Source of the DNA: Viola odorata
Lineage: Eukaryota > Streptophyta > Magnoliopsida > Malpighiales > Violaceae
Direction of reading: 5' to 3'
Assembly: GCA_963691705.1 (NCBI GenBank)
Contig: OY829546.1
Coordinates: 5,776,001-5,840,000 of the forward strand
Length of the DNA stretch: 64,000 nt
In this document: positions 12,999 through 26,872 of the stretch, in pieces
Numbering within the stretch: the stretch's first letter is position 1
Layout: every line of letters starts with the position of its first letter
Made by a program: the position numbers and the translations under genes
Notes under the pieces: model-generated
Told to the model about the DNA's origin: nothing
What the model saw: only the letters and a program-made list of their open reading frames with translations
Databases searched by the model: none

Positions 12999-15639
12999 AA
13001 GTTTAACTTTAACCAAATATTAACTTGCCTACATTAGTTTTTAGGCCCAAAGGGCTGCTGCATTAGTACCACAATTATTACCCTCCATTGTTGGTGCTTT
13101 GCTTTCAATATTTTCATTATCATCTCTCTCAAAACTCAAAAGTACCAAGTATAATTAGAAATAGGGTTTTGATACTAAAATTAAGCCTAAAACCCATGAA
13201 AAACTAGGATAGATCGTAGCATTAATAAATGAAAGCTAATTAACATGTACTAGTAGTTGTCAATTATAGGATCCGAATTGATAAAAGCCACCCGATCGAT
13301 CCAACCTGATTCATGCTACCCTACAAATAATGACAGTAAACCCACTACATATCCTTACGTCGGGCTACAGATCCTAATGACACTCATTATTTTAACCAAG
13401 GGAAGGGATACAAAATATGGATAATTCCCTTAATTTTCAGATCTCTCATCTTAAAAGGAAATAAATATTAATATTTAAGAGTAAAAACAAAAGTTGAAGT
13501 TTATGAAAAGCTATTGAACATGCTATGAAACAAAACAAATTATTCATCGTCTACCTGTTTCTGTATATATAAATTAAAATTGATGAGCTCATTTCTCACA
13601 ACTTTTAGAACTCTAACCCACCGAAACTATTTAGTTTTTTTTCTTCATCTGGTAGCGGATCCTTTTTAGTAGTATTAAACAACTACGTTTTTAATACTCG
13701 AACTCTAAACATTGATTAAGCTAAAAAAATTCTTTGCCAACTCATCTGCGATCATTGGGTCCAAAAGTATTAGTTTGTGGGGGAAAAAAACATACGTTAC
13801 AACTTAATTAAAAAATTAAATATTTTTCGTCCTTAATTAATAAAATATGCTTTGGTTTATTCATATGAAAAACTCCAATGAGTCAATCTTTTCTATTGTT
13901 ATTCGTATTTATGAATCAACCAGTGTAAATAAAATTAGTTATGATCTGATTTGAAATACGATTGGTCAGTTTTACATTTGATAAGTTGTGTATTTAACAA
14001 TTTATTATCCACAAAAATAAAAATACAGGACTTGTTTGTGGAAAATAAAAGGGACTCTATAATATGCATCACATTTAAAAATTTGAACAACACACCTTTT
14101 TGGTTTGCATCACGTCATTGATTTCTTTTGGGCTCAATCGATTAAGCACAGACAAGGTTACTTCGCATATCAATCAACGGCCTCTTTCCTTTTTCTTTCA
14201 CAAGTAAAAGGAGGTCCCCTTCCATTTGTCACGCCCCGCGCGAACAGAAGTCGAACGAACTAGAGAGAATCGGAAACTTCTAGAGGAGTCTAGTAGGGTG
14301 CCGTACAGGTTAATCGTTGGGTAAAATATTCATCTTTTGACACATTGATCTTGACATTTGCATTTGTATTCTATACGACCATTTTCTTTTTTTCTTTTCT
14401 ATTTTTGACGAATGATAAAAATTATTAGTTTACATGTTTAGAATAAAATCGGGTCCAAAATTGTATTAATTATGAACTTGTACCTTTATTTGGTACGTAT
14501 TGTCAATTCATAATACTGTGATTAATGCCACAGAAAAAGAAAGAATTAAGGTGTAGCTTAAGAATTATATATTCATCACTAACATAGTAACTTGCATGGT
14601 TTGGTCATTTTCTAGGATTTTTAATTTAATTACACTACCTGTCTCACCTTAATTGGGATATATATACTTTGGTATTTATAAAAATATAAATAAAAAATGG
14701 ATAAGAATATTTACATTACCGTGAATCATATAATATAATTTATAAGAATGGAGTGTAAGGTAGACATATATAATTTCTAAAAACAATACTAATTTCCCAA
14801 ACCAAACTTGTCTAAACAATAAACATAATAATCACAATTAATAATTTAAGGTACAACGTAACGTAAGGTTGTAGTTCATTCTGGTTGGTTGAAATAATTT
14901 TAAATTTTTAGTGAGACTCGATGTATATATTAGTACTTGAGAATAGGATAATATTAATTGTATGTGAAACAGGTGTAAGTTTTAATTTTGCCTATTTTCT
15001 TCTGGGTCTAATTTTGCGTCCACGACATGTGTCTGGTTGTATTTCAAAATCAAAATCGTCCATTCGAATGATATATTAAACGATCTTTAGTTTTTATTTA
15101 TAATAGAGTCTTATGTATTCCTATTTTGAGAATAAGTCTATGTAGTATGTACTTCTTAAAAGTTTGCCATTGTTTTTTTAAAGTAGTATAAAAAAACTTG
15201 ATAGAAAGTTCTATTTGAATATAAATTATATATTTCAAGTCGGGTAAATTAAGAATGAAGTCAATAGAATTTGAACGAAGTTAATCTTACTTGAAAATAA
15301 TTTTAGTTAAGAAGACACCCAGAGGAAAAAAAAAACTAAGGATGAGGTCAAAGTTTGAGCTCCACCATTTCACAAGAGTTTTTTCATATAGTATTTCTTT
15401 TACGTTTTTTTTATAGGCGGGTGTGAGATTTGAGTATGGGTTTAAGATTTTACCGTAATTTTTGCTAGTGGTCAAGCAACTAATGAGTTACATGGTCATT
15501 GAATTTTTACAATTTTTTGGCACATATAATATAAAATAGCCTATAAAATATAATTGATGTACGTCTTAAACTCGAGATTTAGTCTCTCTATTTTCTAAGA
15601 AGAACCGCAAACAAACTTCTATATATATTTTATAAAGAA

Positions 15640-15837
15640 AAATGTTTGGGATACAAACTATTTTATAAACAAAGTTGTATTAACTGATGTGTCAAGATAT
15701 GATTAAGGTTTATCCCTTCCTAATTACGTTATATTATTACTTTTATTTAAATAAGTAATTAATAAGTAAACGTGAAGATGACAAGTGTATTTTTTGTATA
15801 AAAGTATGTAAAAGTGTTTGTATCTCTAGCACTACTC
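15640..15837. mobile_element. MITE-like element with GATACAAAC termini, copy 1
   Basis: About 195 bases begin near AATGTTTGGGATACAAAC and end near GTTTGTATCTCTAGCACT, imperfect inverted termini of about 16 bases (consensus TGCTnGnGATACAAAC). There is no open frame of note. A second copy with the same ends and interior starts 30 bases to the right. The superfamily is not clear from the ends. Confidence 0.65.
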
Positions 15838-15865
15838 ATTCTTAAATCACATCAATTAATTATAG

Positions 15866-16042
15866 GAAAATGCTTGGGATACAAACTATTTTGTGTGTCA
15901 AGATATGATTGGGGTTTATCTCTTCTAATTAGGTTATATTATTATTTTTATTTAAATAAATAACTAATAAGTGAATGTAAAAATAACACGTGTATTTTTT
16001 GTATAAAAATTTATAAAAATGTTTGTATCTTTAGCACTACTG
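15866..16042. mobile_element. MITE-like element with GATACAAAC termini, copy 2
   Basis: A direct-orientation copy of the element at 15640-15837, beginning AATGCTTGGGATACAAAC and ending GTTTGTATCTTTAGCACT. Compared with copy 1 it lacks roughly 20-25 bases near the left end, where copy 1 has an extra segment containing AAAGTTGTATTAACTGAT. It also carries many point differences, so the two copies are not a recent duplication. Confidence 0.65.
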
Positions 16043-17878
16043 TTAATTATATATATCTATTTTATAAATAGTAATTTCAAAATTAAAAAAAATTAAATTT
16101 CTTGTTGTTAGACCAAATTTAGAGACTCAACAATTAAGTATATTTTACTTTTTTTTTTAAGTTGGACGACGGTTCATTATTGCGAGCCAATATTTTTGGT
16201 GTCATTAAAGAAGTGCAGGCATATTATTATATGGTATTTCTTATTTTTATTAGCATTTTTTGATCATATAGTATGGAGTACATTTTAAGAGAGATACATA
16301 TGCAAAGTGTTTTATTATTCTGGTCCATATTCACATGCCACCATGTGTTCTCCCATACTCTAAAAGTGTTGTTGAGTTGAGTCCCCTCATGCATTTTTGT
16401 TACATAAATAAAATAAAATATTTGTCCGTATTTAATTTTCAATCTTAATCCAAATTATTGTTTTTTCCCCTGTTACCTAGGTTCTTGCTACCACATGCCA
16501 AGGCAGCAAGGACCATTTTTGTTGATATATATATCATGGGCTATGATATTTAAGAAGGTTCCTCTACCTGCACGTTTCTTTTCTGTCATTTCTGGGCAGC
16601 ATCAATTCCATTTGTATGGACTGGTGTGGAATTACTTCCTTCCATTTCTTTAATTTTCACTTCTCGAGGAATTCAATTAGATTGGGGAGTACCACTCCAA
16701 TCCATTAACACTTTCTACGTAGTTTTTATTTTAAGTTCTGATCGAGTAGTAAAAAATTTGTTTCGCCCATCATCTAGTATTTTGATTTGAATTTGGAGAA
16801 TGAAAACAAAATGTACGTTGAGAGAGTCATTTTGTTTAAAATTATGACCATATTCGAACGAGATTATTCTCCTAGAAAGATAGAGAGAATATCCGAAAAG
16901 ATCGAACATATTTTTTATTATCATTTCCCTTTTTTGTGTATATGGACAGATCTTCATTTTGGAAAGCATTTGTTCATAAGTGCAGTCTGTCTCTGTTAAC
17001 CTGCATTGGTGTGTTTTTGGTCCTAATGCATTTGATGCAAGACATTTGTGTGGTTAGCACTTAGCTCCTTTCAAGGCAGATTTTTTTATTTTTTTATTTT
17101 TTATATTATTATTTAACATCTCTTTCGAAGGCAGCATAGTTAATGGGCTGGGGTCATTTGGGCCTACTAAGGACTTAATGGGCTTTAACAACAGTTGTGG
17201 GCCCATAAGTACCCATAAATGCAATGATGGTTGATAGTTACCTGTTCTCTCTGTAGTACTGTACTCTCTTGCCTCAACCACACAACAAGAAGCTATTGAG
17301 TGACTCCTTCTGTACGATGAAATACCAGGCTGTAATAATTTAATTTCTTTTGTTTTCTACTGAAATTCTGCAATTTTCCTGGAAAAAGAAAGAAAGAGGG
17401 GTACTTGTTTTTAGCAGGCAGAGACAAATCCAAAGATGGTTTCATTGCAAAGTGGACACATTGCCATTTTTCAAACTTTTTGTTAGAAAACTTTGGCTAG
17501 GACAGGGACCATGTTATTGCTGAAGAAATAAAAGCTCACCGATCTCTCAACACGAAAACGGAATGATAATTTCTGTTCTGAGCGTACACCCTCACAGTCT
17601 TCCAAGAAACGCCATTCGATTAAAAAGTTCATCCCTTACAAAACTTTCGTTCACATAAAACTATGATGTCCTAGTTTCTTTCGATCATGGGAAGTTATGG
17701 AAGTTCGCAGCAAGTATGCCATTTTAGGACATGAAAAAAGACAGTTGAAGGTTTTCTAATGCAGACATATATGCTAAATAAGAGCAGTACAGATACACAT
17801 TACATCTGCGGTTTCGTGTGAAAAAACTGAAAATCTTTGACTAATTAGCTACTAAGATTCACTTTTGTCATTGGGTGT

Positions 17879-20800
17879 TTAGAAACAACATCTATGGTGA
17901 TTATCATCTGTTTCTTGCTTACTGTCCCCAAGCTCCACAATCATGGTGAAAAGAGCCTCGCACATTTCGCAAGAATCAGGTTCGATAGGGTCCTTCTTGC
18001 GTGTAGAGTAAACCATCCAGGCATGGTCAAACTTCCTGTCTAGCCTGACAGCAACTGAACCAGGAACTTCAGCATCACGACGTGTCACTAACCCGTCACT
18101 TTTCTCACCATATCTAAGCTGCAAGTGAAGCGCACAGATAGCCATCGCAGCAGATATCGGGATTGCTACAGGCACTTGACGTCCTGCTTGAACAACGTCG
18201 TCATATTCCCTGTTTCCAAATTGTGGAATAGGAAGCCACGGAAGTTCTGCTTGAGCTATGTGGGTCAGTGTAGCGAGTACCCCTGGCGCCACGCTTGCTT
18301 CAGAATGGAAGGATATGAGAGGAATTCGCTCTGGAATCTTGTTGTGCTTGAGGATAAATTCCTTCCTCTTATCATATGTGAGATCCTCCAAAGCGCGTAT
18401 GTCACCCTAGAATACAACTATCATCATTCATGGATCAATGAGAAAAGGAGAGGTTTGCCACATAAACACTCTAGCAGAGGATAGGGAAGCAGAATTCAAC
18501 AAAAACCAGAAAGGAAGAATTATCGATAAAAGTATAGATATGAATTTTGGGGCAATAAGTCTTTACATAGAGAAAAGGACTACCTTAATTAGCTTGCAGA
18601 TCAAAAGTTCCATAATCCTCCGAGTTTCCTTGTCAGCAATTTGACCTTCACGAAGAATGTCCGAGGCTATGGGAGTGCCACCATAAGGGCTTTGCACCAA
18701 TGCCAGTCCCGCTACTTTGTCTTTCAATTCACACCCGTAGATCGATAATGCAGCAGCAGCATCAACCCCACCCTTGCTATGCCCAAGTAGCATCACTTGC
18801 TTTCCCGAACCCCAGTAAAGCTCCTCGATGTATTGCTTCAGCTCCCATGCATTATGCTCCACCGACGCCTTCATACAGGAAGATACACAACAACTAGAAG
18901 TGATAGATGATAATTTGAACGGTACAGAAAAGATTTCATTGATAAAGAACGAACAAGCTTCTTCAGTAATCATTTTGGGCGAACTCGAAGCAGTCAATCA
19001 ATTACCTCACTGTGGATTTTTGCAATGTGGCAAGCTAGACCCATTTTAGAGAAGAATTTTTTGGTTCCCACAAAGTATAAGGGACCATGATTACTGAAAA
19101 GGCCTGAAAAAAGGTGAACACCGACAAAGTTATATTCAACGCTGATTGGCGACCAAACAGAACAAAATCCACACTTTGACCAAGATGGTGAATGAACCTT
19201 CTCATACCTGGAATCAATAGATAAACAAATGAATTAGGAAGCATGTGTTCTCCATCCCTGCATAACAAATCAAAATTAAGTGATAAGATTTAAGTTATAT
19301 GAACCAGTAAATAGCAGTAAAAGATTGAAGTTTGCAAGTCGAGATGATGATAACTAGTATAAAGTTAGAAAGGTTAATCTGATCAGTAGCCACCTGAACC
19401 ACAAATTTTATTGGCTAGTGGATAACAAAGGCAACAAGAACTACCTCTGTAGAAGTTTTTTCTAACCTCACAAATGAAATGAAAAGCAGTTATGAATTTT
19501 ACAGTTTTCCAACTCGGTATCCGCTATCAAACACTAATAATGCCATATTTTTTCAATCCACAAACTATTTGAAAGGTTGGCCGATTCTTCTGACCACAAT
19601 TATATTACTCAATACCTTATTTTACGAAGCAGCTCTAAGAATCTATCTGTACCATCCTCAACAGGAGCCATTCCAGGTGTGCTTTGCAACCATCCAATAT
19701 CATCAGAAGAACCGTGCAAAGTTTTATGTACTCGAGAAGCAATGCTGCAAAGGTCAAATCAGCACAAATGTGATAATTAGAGCAGATGGGAGATATCTAA
19801 ATTTGATGTGAACGGATTACGTAATTTCTACAAAGAAACCCTCAAAAGACTACTTCCACAGCAAAGGAACCCGTCGATTCATGAAGTTACAGTCAATTCA
19901 TTTACCTATGAACTTGAACATGGACACTTGCGATGTAATAGCATAATTGTCTCCACAAGCCAAATGCCAAACTCCAAGCAATTCGAAAACAAGTTACTGG
20001 AAACATCAACCTACATGTGCTCAAAGAAAATACGTGACCTATGTGAGCTAACATGAATAATAACAAGAAAAAATGCATAACAGAAAGATGAAGAGGAGCA
20101 GATTTTTAACAAACAGGAAAAATGCATGACAAAAGGGTATTGAAGATATCCAAGTACTCAGCAGCAAAAATCGGCAGATTTATAGTAACAAATTTTGTGT
20201 CATATTACGCTCTGCATTACAGAAATCATATGGGCTAAGAGCACAGTTCAAGTTCACAAACTTCCTAAGAACAACAGTGAAAAGGAGCAGATTTTTTAAC
20301 AAGAAAAGCAATAAAAATAAGCAGAACACAATGAAAAAACAAACAAGTCGCTAAATCCACTCAATGGACATAAGAAATCAAATTTGGTAAAGGTTAAATG
20401 TATGAGGTCATCACAGGAATTCAGAGTGATACTAGACTAAAGCCATAACAATGAATTATAGCTGCATTGATCAATTCTTTTACAGCAAAGAATCATGAAG
20501 AAATTAATGAAAAAGATCAATACCCCTTAGTAATCAAGGAGATGCCTCGACAATTGCAACGACTTTGTATTACTTCATATGTATTTACAAGTAATGTTTC
20601 GTAGATGTCCAATGCTTTTCTTCTCTGGATTCCAGGGCTAGACTCATCGAAAGAATATGTAGAAGAAGATGAGCCACTTCCCTCATTAGATTTATGTAAG
20701 TGTCTTGAAGATTTTGAATGGGGTTCAGAGGACAGGGCAGCAAAGTTTTCTCCATATTCATTGAGTTCTTCATATACAAGATCCTCTATAAGAAACAAAT

Positions 20801-21007
20801 GCATCACATGTTACCATTGTATTCCTAAACTACCAGTTGAAAGTGAACTGTCGTGAGCAGAAAAGCGAGGAACTCACCAATGAAATGGAGTAGCTGACAA
20901 CTTACATAAGTAGTCAATGCCAACAGATGGATGAAAATACTGTCCAATGATGTCCAGAATCCAAATGAATTGACAACGATCGTTGTACTCAAAGCATCCC
21001 AATAGGC
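17879..21007 (-). CDS. Plant alpha/beta hydrolase of unknown substrate (5' end incomplete)
   Basis: Seven exons join in phase: 20878-21007, 20524-20785, 19616-19744, 19208-19257, 19006-19103, 18584-18868 and 17879-18406, giving about 493 residues. The product is an alpha/beta-hydrolase-fold protein. VYLLIPGLFSNHGPLYF is the strand and oxyanion region, VMLLGHSKGGVDAAAA holds the Ser nucleophile in a GHSKG elbow, and FDHAWMVYS near the C terminus is a candidate catalytic His. The N-terminal exon is hydrophobic (TSLDSIFIHLLALTTY), suggesting membrane association. A Ser-rich low-complexity linker follows. The first exon enters in phase 0 and has no ATG, so at least one upstream coding exon is missing from this model, somewhere in 21.0-22.6 kb. 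It belongs to an uncharacterised plant family (from memory like Arabidopsis At2g44970); no substrate is assigned. Confidence 0.8.
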
Positions 21008-23469
21008 CTGGTAAGAGGGCCAACATTAGACCTGGCAAAATGAGTTTTTTCATATAAAACCAGACTAACTACAGCCTAGATGTCAGCAATGGGAAACTGA
21101 AAACACAGGTCCTCATCTATGGTAAAGTTCCATTACCACACTACCAGCCATGAGTATCTGAACTAAAAGTTATAGTTGATCTCAAGTCTCAACACATGTG
21201 GTATGTGGTAATCTCATGTCTTTCTAAAGCATAACAACTGCTTGATGCATGCGTAGTGTGGTGTGGATACAAACACTAGACAGAAAGATACAAGAGGTTA
21301 AGGCATTAAGCATAAAAAAAATGCATCAAACAAGATTTTATCCAAGAATAGAAACAAGCATGGATGCTGCTTTAGTACTCACAGTTAAAGCGAAATCAGG
21401 TATTTCTTCACCAATACAAAAATCTCCCATTGGCTACTCCTACCCTGGATATAACAAAAACATGGAAATCAGGTAGAGAACAAGAAACAGCTTAAGACCA
21501 ACGGTAAGCACCCTAAAGATAAGTGAACAGTCAAGCAATAGCAGGTATGGGAAAGGAAACCCAATATCCAGGGGTAAAAGTATTCATTATCTGATGCATA
21601 AGAACTTTAAGCCAAGCAATTTAAAATGCTTTTTCAGATGAGAATGTAAGAGTCTGATCTGCAGCAATCTCATCTTCAACAAAGACATATCTAGCAACCT
21701 TTCTGGGACCATACAGTAAATATGATAAATTTTCACACCCAGCACATCATTCAATAATTAGAGGCACTCAGATTCAAGCGCGCTGTAATGCCCTTCAAAT
21801 TCAAACTTTAAAATCAGAACCGCACATAACTCAAGATTCTGAAATTAAAGGCAACATTGAAATGTGGAAAACTCTGCTCCGGTAAAATGAAAAATTAGCA
21901 GAACTAATCCATCATTAGCAATAATTAAACCATATACAAAAGAAAAGCACAAATGAAATTGGTGATACAATATGTAAGTCTAAAGAAAACAAAATCTATG
22001 GATGAATTAACCAGAGATTCAAAAGAGAAACTGGTGTACAGACAAAATAGGCAGAGAGTGACGTACAACAATGAAGCAGCAAAATGGAGGCCCAACAATC
22101 AAGGAGAGAACAAATTCTGCAAACCCAGATGGCACCTTAGAAGTTAGAATCTTAGAACCTTAGAACCATCTGACTATATAGAAAGAAAAAGAAGTATTAT
22201 GGGAATGCACCCATTCCCCAAAAGAGGTTTGAACTTAAAACAAAGAGTAAAAAATGAGACAAAAGAGAAGGAAGAAATAATTAAAAAATGCAAAAGCAAA
22301 AGAAAAATAATAAACTAATATGTTGGGAAATGGTAGCAGACCGACTGTGAGAGCAAAGTTAGGGACTTGGGCAATGGAGCAATGGAGCAATAGATGAGCA
22401 TTATCCAAAATCTGCCGTGGCCCACCACCTAAAGCTGTCAACTTTAACAAAGATATGCCATAGAAATTATAGAATAGACCCAAACAACAATCTGGGATGC
22501 AAAAAAATCTCAGATTTGAAGCAGTGAAATTGGGTGGTGAGAGCGCAGACAAGTTGTGGGGGGCTTTTACAGGTGTAATGATTGTGTTGAATGTTTAAGC
22601 ACTAAGCAAGAATTTCCTTTGAATAGTATACATGACTACTGGTTTTTGTGGATAATCTGAGGAGGACTTGTCTGTTCTGTTTCCGAGAGAAAGAGACACG
22701 TGGCGATCTTGGTCCAATCTCTTAGGTGGGCGTGTACAAAAGCGACTGAATCCTTGTGAAGAAAACGACAATCAATTCCCACGCTGTAGTGTCTTTTACG
22801 TTTTGCTACAAGAAGCATAAATGAGAAATGAAATCTGATCCTATGACAACTTTATTTTGTTTCCCAATTGACTGATTCTTCACCTTTCACTGACTAGAAT
22901 TCGCGTTGATAGTTCAAAACATTTAAGCTTTAAGTAAGGAATATTTCCTAAACTTTATATTTAATCGCTGATGAGTTACTGTAATTAAAATAATTTTTCG
23001 CCGAAAAGGAGGCAGTCTCCGGTCTTAAATGGGTAGGGAGAACATTCCAAGATAACGGGAAAAAATAATAAAGAAACTAAGTAACTTGCCTCAGGCCAAT
23101 GCCAAAGTCACAGCTTGTAGAGAAAAGAAACAAGTCGTGCAAGTTTAGGCAAGTCTGCTTCCATACCAAGATATGTTAGCGTTTATAATTCAACAAAGAG
23201 AGAAGATGGTGCAACAACTTTATATAAACACTTGATGATTGTTACAAAGATGGTACAACAAAATTCACACGACTGCCGGAATAGGGAAAGATGACACCCG
23301 GAGAAACCGAAAAATTACACAACAGTCTTTACATGGTCAAACTCACGCTTTCTACAGCTTGACAGGAAAATAAGGGGTTATGATGATATCTTGACAAACA
23401 GCTAACTAGCTCTATGCTATGAGCTCCATTTCTGGGTCAGCAGCTTAACTTACCTTATTAGCTTGCTCA
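21008..23469. other. Unresolved 5' part of the hydrolase gene and intergenic DNA
   Basis: This holds the upstream intron or introns and first exon or exons of the minus-strand hydrolase, then about 900 bases to the GT47 stop. An open minus-strand frame at 22235-22552 lacks a convincing ATG and protein signature and may be 5' UTR. I could not choose a first coding exon with confidence. No other gene is seen. Confidence 0.45.
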
Positions 23470-26400
23470 TTATCTAGGTTTTATCTGATAAACTCTGTTA
23501 TGCCAAATTGAATGAAGAGTCATGTGAAAGAGATCATACTTCACTGGGTTTCCATGCCAGAGAAAATGCCGTTGAATCTTCTTGACCCCCAATTGCAGAT
23601 CGAGATACTTCTGTTTTGGAATTGAAAGTAATACTTCTCTGAGGTTGGGGATGTCTTTCTCGGCGAGAATTACTGAGAATGCACTCCAATCAAGGATCTC
23701 AAAAAACGGTGGAATGAAGTTATCTGATATAATTACAGGGACGCACTCATAAAAGATGGATTCCACCACACGAGGGCTGTTGACCTCGTAACCTCTAGGG
23801 CAGATACAGTACTTGCTGCGCTTCATGTGGTGGATGTAATTCATTTTGCTAGCAACCCCAGGAGGCATTGGACCAAAGATCTTCATATCGTCGTATTTGT
23901 CTTTCCAATGATCTAACAAGATCGGACGCAGATAGCCATGCATACTACCAGCGTAAAATGCAAGAATGTTCCTACGAGAAGGTGGCTGTCCTCCAAGATC
24001 TCTGAGAGGATTTCTGGCTGATCGGACATATGTTTCAGGAAGAGAAACATCTCTCCCAATTTTGAACCCTGCAGTCACATCCGCATTGCAGAGGGCTTTG
24101 ATGCAATTTTCCATATGGTGCCTTGTTTCATAAGGAGCCTGCAATAATTTCATGCCATCATAGCATGCACACAGTCAGCGACAGATAGAAAAACTTCCAT
24201 AAATCTGTATGCAAGGCAGTCTTACAGAACAAAATGTGTTTATTCCTACATCTACATGCAAGACCCAGCAAGATGACACGAGCAAGTTGGAGCCAAGAAA
24301 TGAATTCAAAAGTTCGCCTAAAATAAGTTAGCCAAGGAATGCATTACAAGAAATGACTGAATAGACAACCAATTATGAAGAATCCATGATAATCACAGCC
24401 TATATTCAATAGTAAACCCCTAAAAATAACTTAACCTAGTAATGCATTACAAAAGTATTCAAAGTAAAGCAAGAGAATGAATGACTGAATGGAGAACCTA
24501 CCCAGTCATGGCAGGCAACAAGAAAATGATCTGCCCCATCAGTTCTGTTCCAGAAAGGATATTTAGATGCAATTTTTTCTGAGTATTCCTTCAAGAATTG
24601 GCGGAGATTTGTCCTATCATGAGAGTTACGGACATAGACGTGGTACTCTAGCATCCGTGAACTGAATGGCATATAAAACAAGTGAGCCTTTTTGGGGTCC
24701 TTCACAAGAAAACGCTTACTTCGTTGCATCAGTTTCATGAACCATCCCTCTGAGGCATAAAGTCCTTTCAATATTGGTACATGAAAGACGGGCTTCTTTC
24801 CGTCCTTATACATGTAGACTTTTAGGGTGCGTTCCATAAGTTCATAACTCCTGAAATGCAAAAAAGTGGATGCTTGAGATTACAGGCTGTAGATGGGTGT
24901 ATCACCATTTGAACTTCATTATCAGACAGATAGGCACCAAACAGAAACAGAAAGTATCATGAGAACTTCAGTCCAAGGTCTACAACATCAGACAATCAAC
25001 ACATGGGCTTTTTAGATGAAGCAATCAACTATACTTTGCTGTAACAAGTTTTTCACATAGCACACTTGTTCAGGTCTTAAAACAAAGAGTCTCTAACTAA
25101 CACAGTGCGCAGATTCCTTCATCCTCGTTGTTGGGGAGCTCTTGGAGAAAAAACCATGTCTGATAGCTATATACAAGATAGCAAATACCAAGCTATGGCT
25201 TTTTGGAGAAGGAATAAGACAGCAATATCTTACACGGTCAGTACTGTGAAACTCATGCAAAATCATTTTAGTTTTGGTTATTAAAGATTGACGGAAAACC
25301 ATAGCAGCAACTGCTTCCGCTCAAAGCATTTATTTTGCAATACCTTGCTAAGTGAATTATGTATTCAGGTATCTCCAATTCCAGAGTTGCTTCAGAATAT
25401 TGGGACATTATACTGGCAAAGATATTGGACTAGCAAGAGTAAAGACCAAAGTGCAGTTGATTCAATTTGCCTTTAAAGTTAAAACTTATACACACAGTTT
25501 TCCATATACATGTTGCTTGTGGTACCCTCAACGACCCAAATTGATTCTACACAGTAATCCTTAGCTACAATTGGTACTTCTGATTTTATCACATTTTATT
25601 TAATGTTTTTCCAAATTTCTACTTCAGGTTTTGTTCTGCACTAGAGCTAAGGGAAATAAACAAGGGTGCAACCACAGTTTGTCTCAAGCAAACCACAGCA
25701 GCAAAGTAGCTATTGACACCATGGGCAAGCAGTTGACAGTAAACCATCACTTAAATTATACATACCTCTTAAACTTGGAAACATTTCGGAAGAGAGGAGC
25801 ATAAAGATCTTGATCATTCACCACAACTGGGGCATTTTCAATCTGTGTCTTGGCAGCCAAAATCTCTTGGTCACGTACAGAGGCCCATCTTGGTCTCTAC
25901 AAGCATATAAGAAAACATGGTTTGACTTATCTTGCTTTAAATATATCCCTCAAAGAATTTTTTTGCCATTTACACAAGTTATGTACCATTGCGCGAGAAG
26001 AGCGGTGGCGTCGCAATAGTATGTTGTTCATCTCGTCTATCGATGTTATTGATTTTGGTGGCATGTCAAATTTCATCTTTTTCTTTCTAGGTTTACTCAT
26101 CAAAGAAGAATCCATCTTCGAAGTAGCAAGATCACTTTTTGGGATATCAGAACCAACAAAGGAACTCTGAATTGCTTTTGAATAGGTGATGATGGTTGGA
26201 GAAGGCACCAGCTCAGGTTCCAGTGGGAGGGGTTTAAGGGCCAACTCTTTATTTTCCACATTTCCAACTTCTTGAATATTTCCTGTCAAAATTCCGCTGT
26301 TTGATTTCGCATCCTTCTCAAAATCGAGGTCATGTTTGGTTTGACTCACCAATTTCAAGACGGAATCACTTTCTTGAGTATCAACAACAGTCTCTGTTGC

Positions 26401-26871
26401 AAAAGTCTCCTTTCCATCTGCTACATCCTCAGCGGAGAAAGTGTCATCTACATTTCGATCCACTTCAAGTTCAATAAAATTGTCCAGGTCTTCTTCCTCC
26501 GATGAAACACCACTCTCTTCATTTCTAGCATTTAGTTCTGGTCCACCATCATGACCAATCTTTCCACCGCCACTCAAATCATCCGCATCACTCACCACCC
26601 TCCCAATCATGGAATTATTACTCAAACTTGAGGTATCAACAGTAAGAGGATTGCGAACCATCACAGACTTAGCTGAAGATTGTATGAACAGGAGGCTGCT
26701 TTCATCATACATGGTCTCACTGCTATTGGGCAGCAAAGACCTAAGAGCAGTTCCATACGGAAGCAATAGGGATTGAAACATTATGTGAGTTATAGCCACC
26801 ACCCCCACCACCAGAAGCCATCTTCGATTTATCGTATGACACACTTTAAGAAGACTAGAGTAGAACTCCAT
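23470..26871 (-). CDS. GT47 exostosin-family glycosyltransferase, tandem copy A
   Basis: Exons 25987-26871, 25766-25896, 24502-24850 and 23470-24138 sum to 2034 nt, or 677 residues. This is a type II Golgi membrane protein. After a short cytosolic N terminus, a hydrophobic anchor (WLLVVGVVAITHIMF, about residues 18-32) is followed by an acidic, low-complexity stem of about 270 residues. The exostosin domain begins near SYELMERTLKVYMYKDG and includes FWNRTDGADHFLVACHDW, SKYCICPRGYEVNSPRVVE and YECVPVIISDNFIPPFFEIL, the hallmark donor-binding region of plant GT47. The family builds cell-wall polysaccharides and arabinogalactan or xylan side chains; this subgroup (like Arabidopsis At5g03795, At5g25820) has no settled substrate. 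A 5' UTR intron lies just before the ATG. A paralogue with the same exon design follows upstream. Confidence 0.93.
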
Positions 26872-26872
26872 A

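Larger units (their letters stand above)
11210..17878. other. Gene-free interval with MITE-like elements
   Basis: Apart from three small transposon-like copies listed separately, nothing coding is supported in these 6.7 kb. Open frames are short, AT-driven and match nothing I know. A GC-richer spot at about 14230-14320 begins TGTCACGCCCCGCGCG and looks like a fragment of a dispersed repeat, but its ends are not visible. Confidence 0.6.

Noticed and set aside
14220..14320. Start of an LTR element (TGTCACGCCCCGCGCG)
   Set aside because: TG...CA termini, a matching second LTR, a primer-binding site and any gag/pol sequence are absent nearby. At most a fragment of a dispersed repeat.
16480..16620. 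Candidate miRNA precursor near ACCACATGCCAAGGCAGCAA
   Set aside because: I could not find a complementary arm within 200 bases and the sequence matches no conserved plant miRNA family I know.
22235..22552. Open minus-strand frame as first coding exon of the alpha/beta hydrolase
   Set aside because: The frame does not begin with ATG, shows no conserved sequence and could not be joined in phase with confidence to the exon ending at 21007. More likely 5' UTR.
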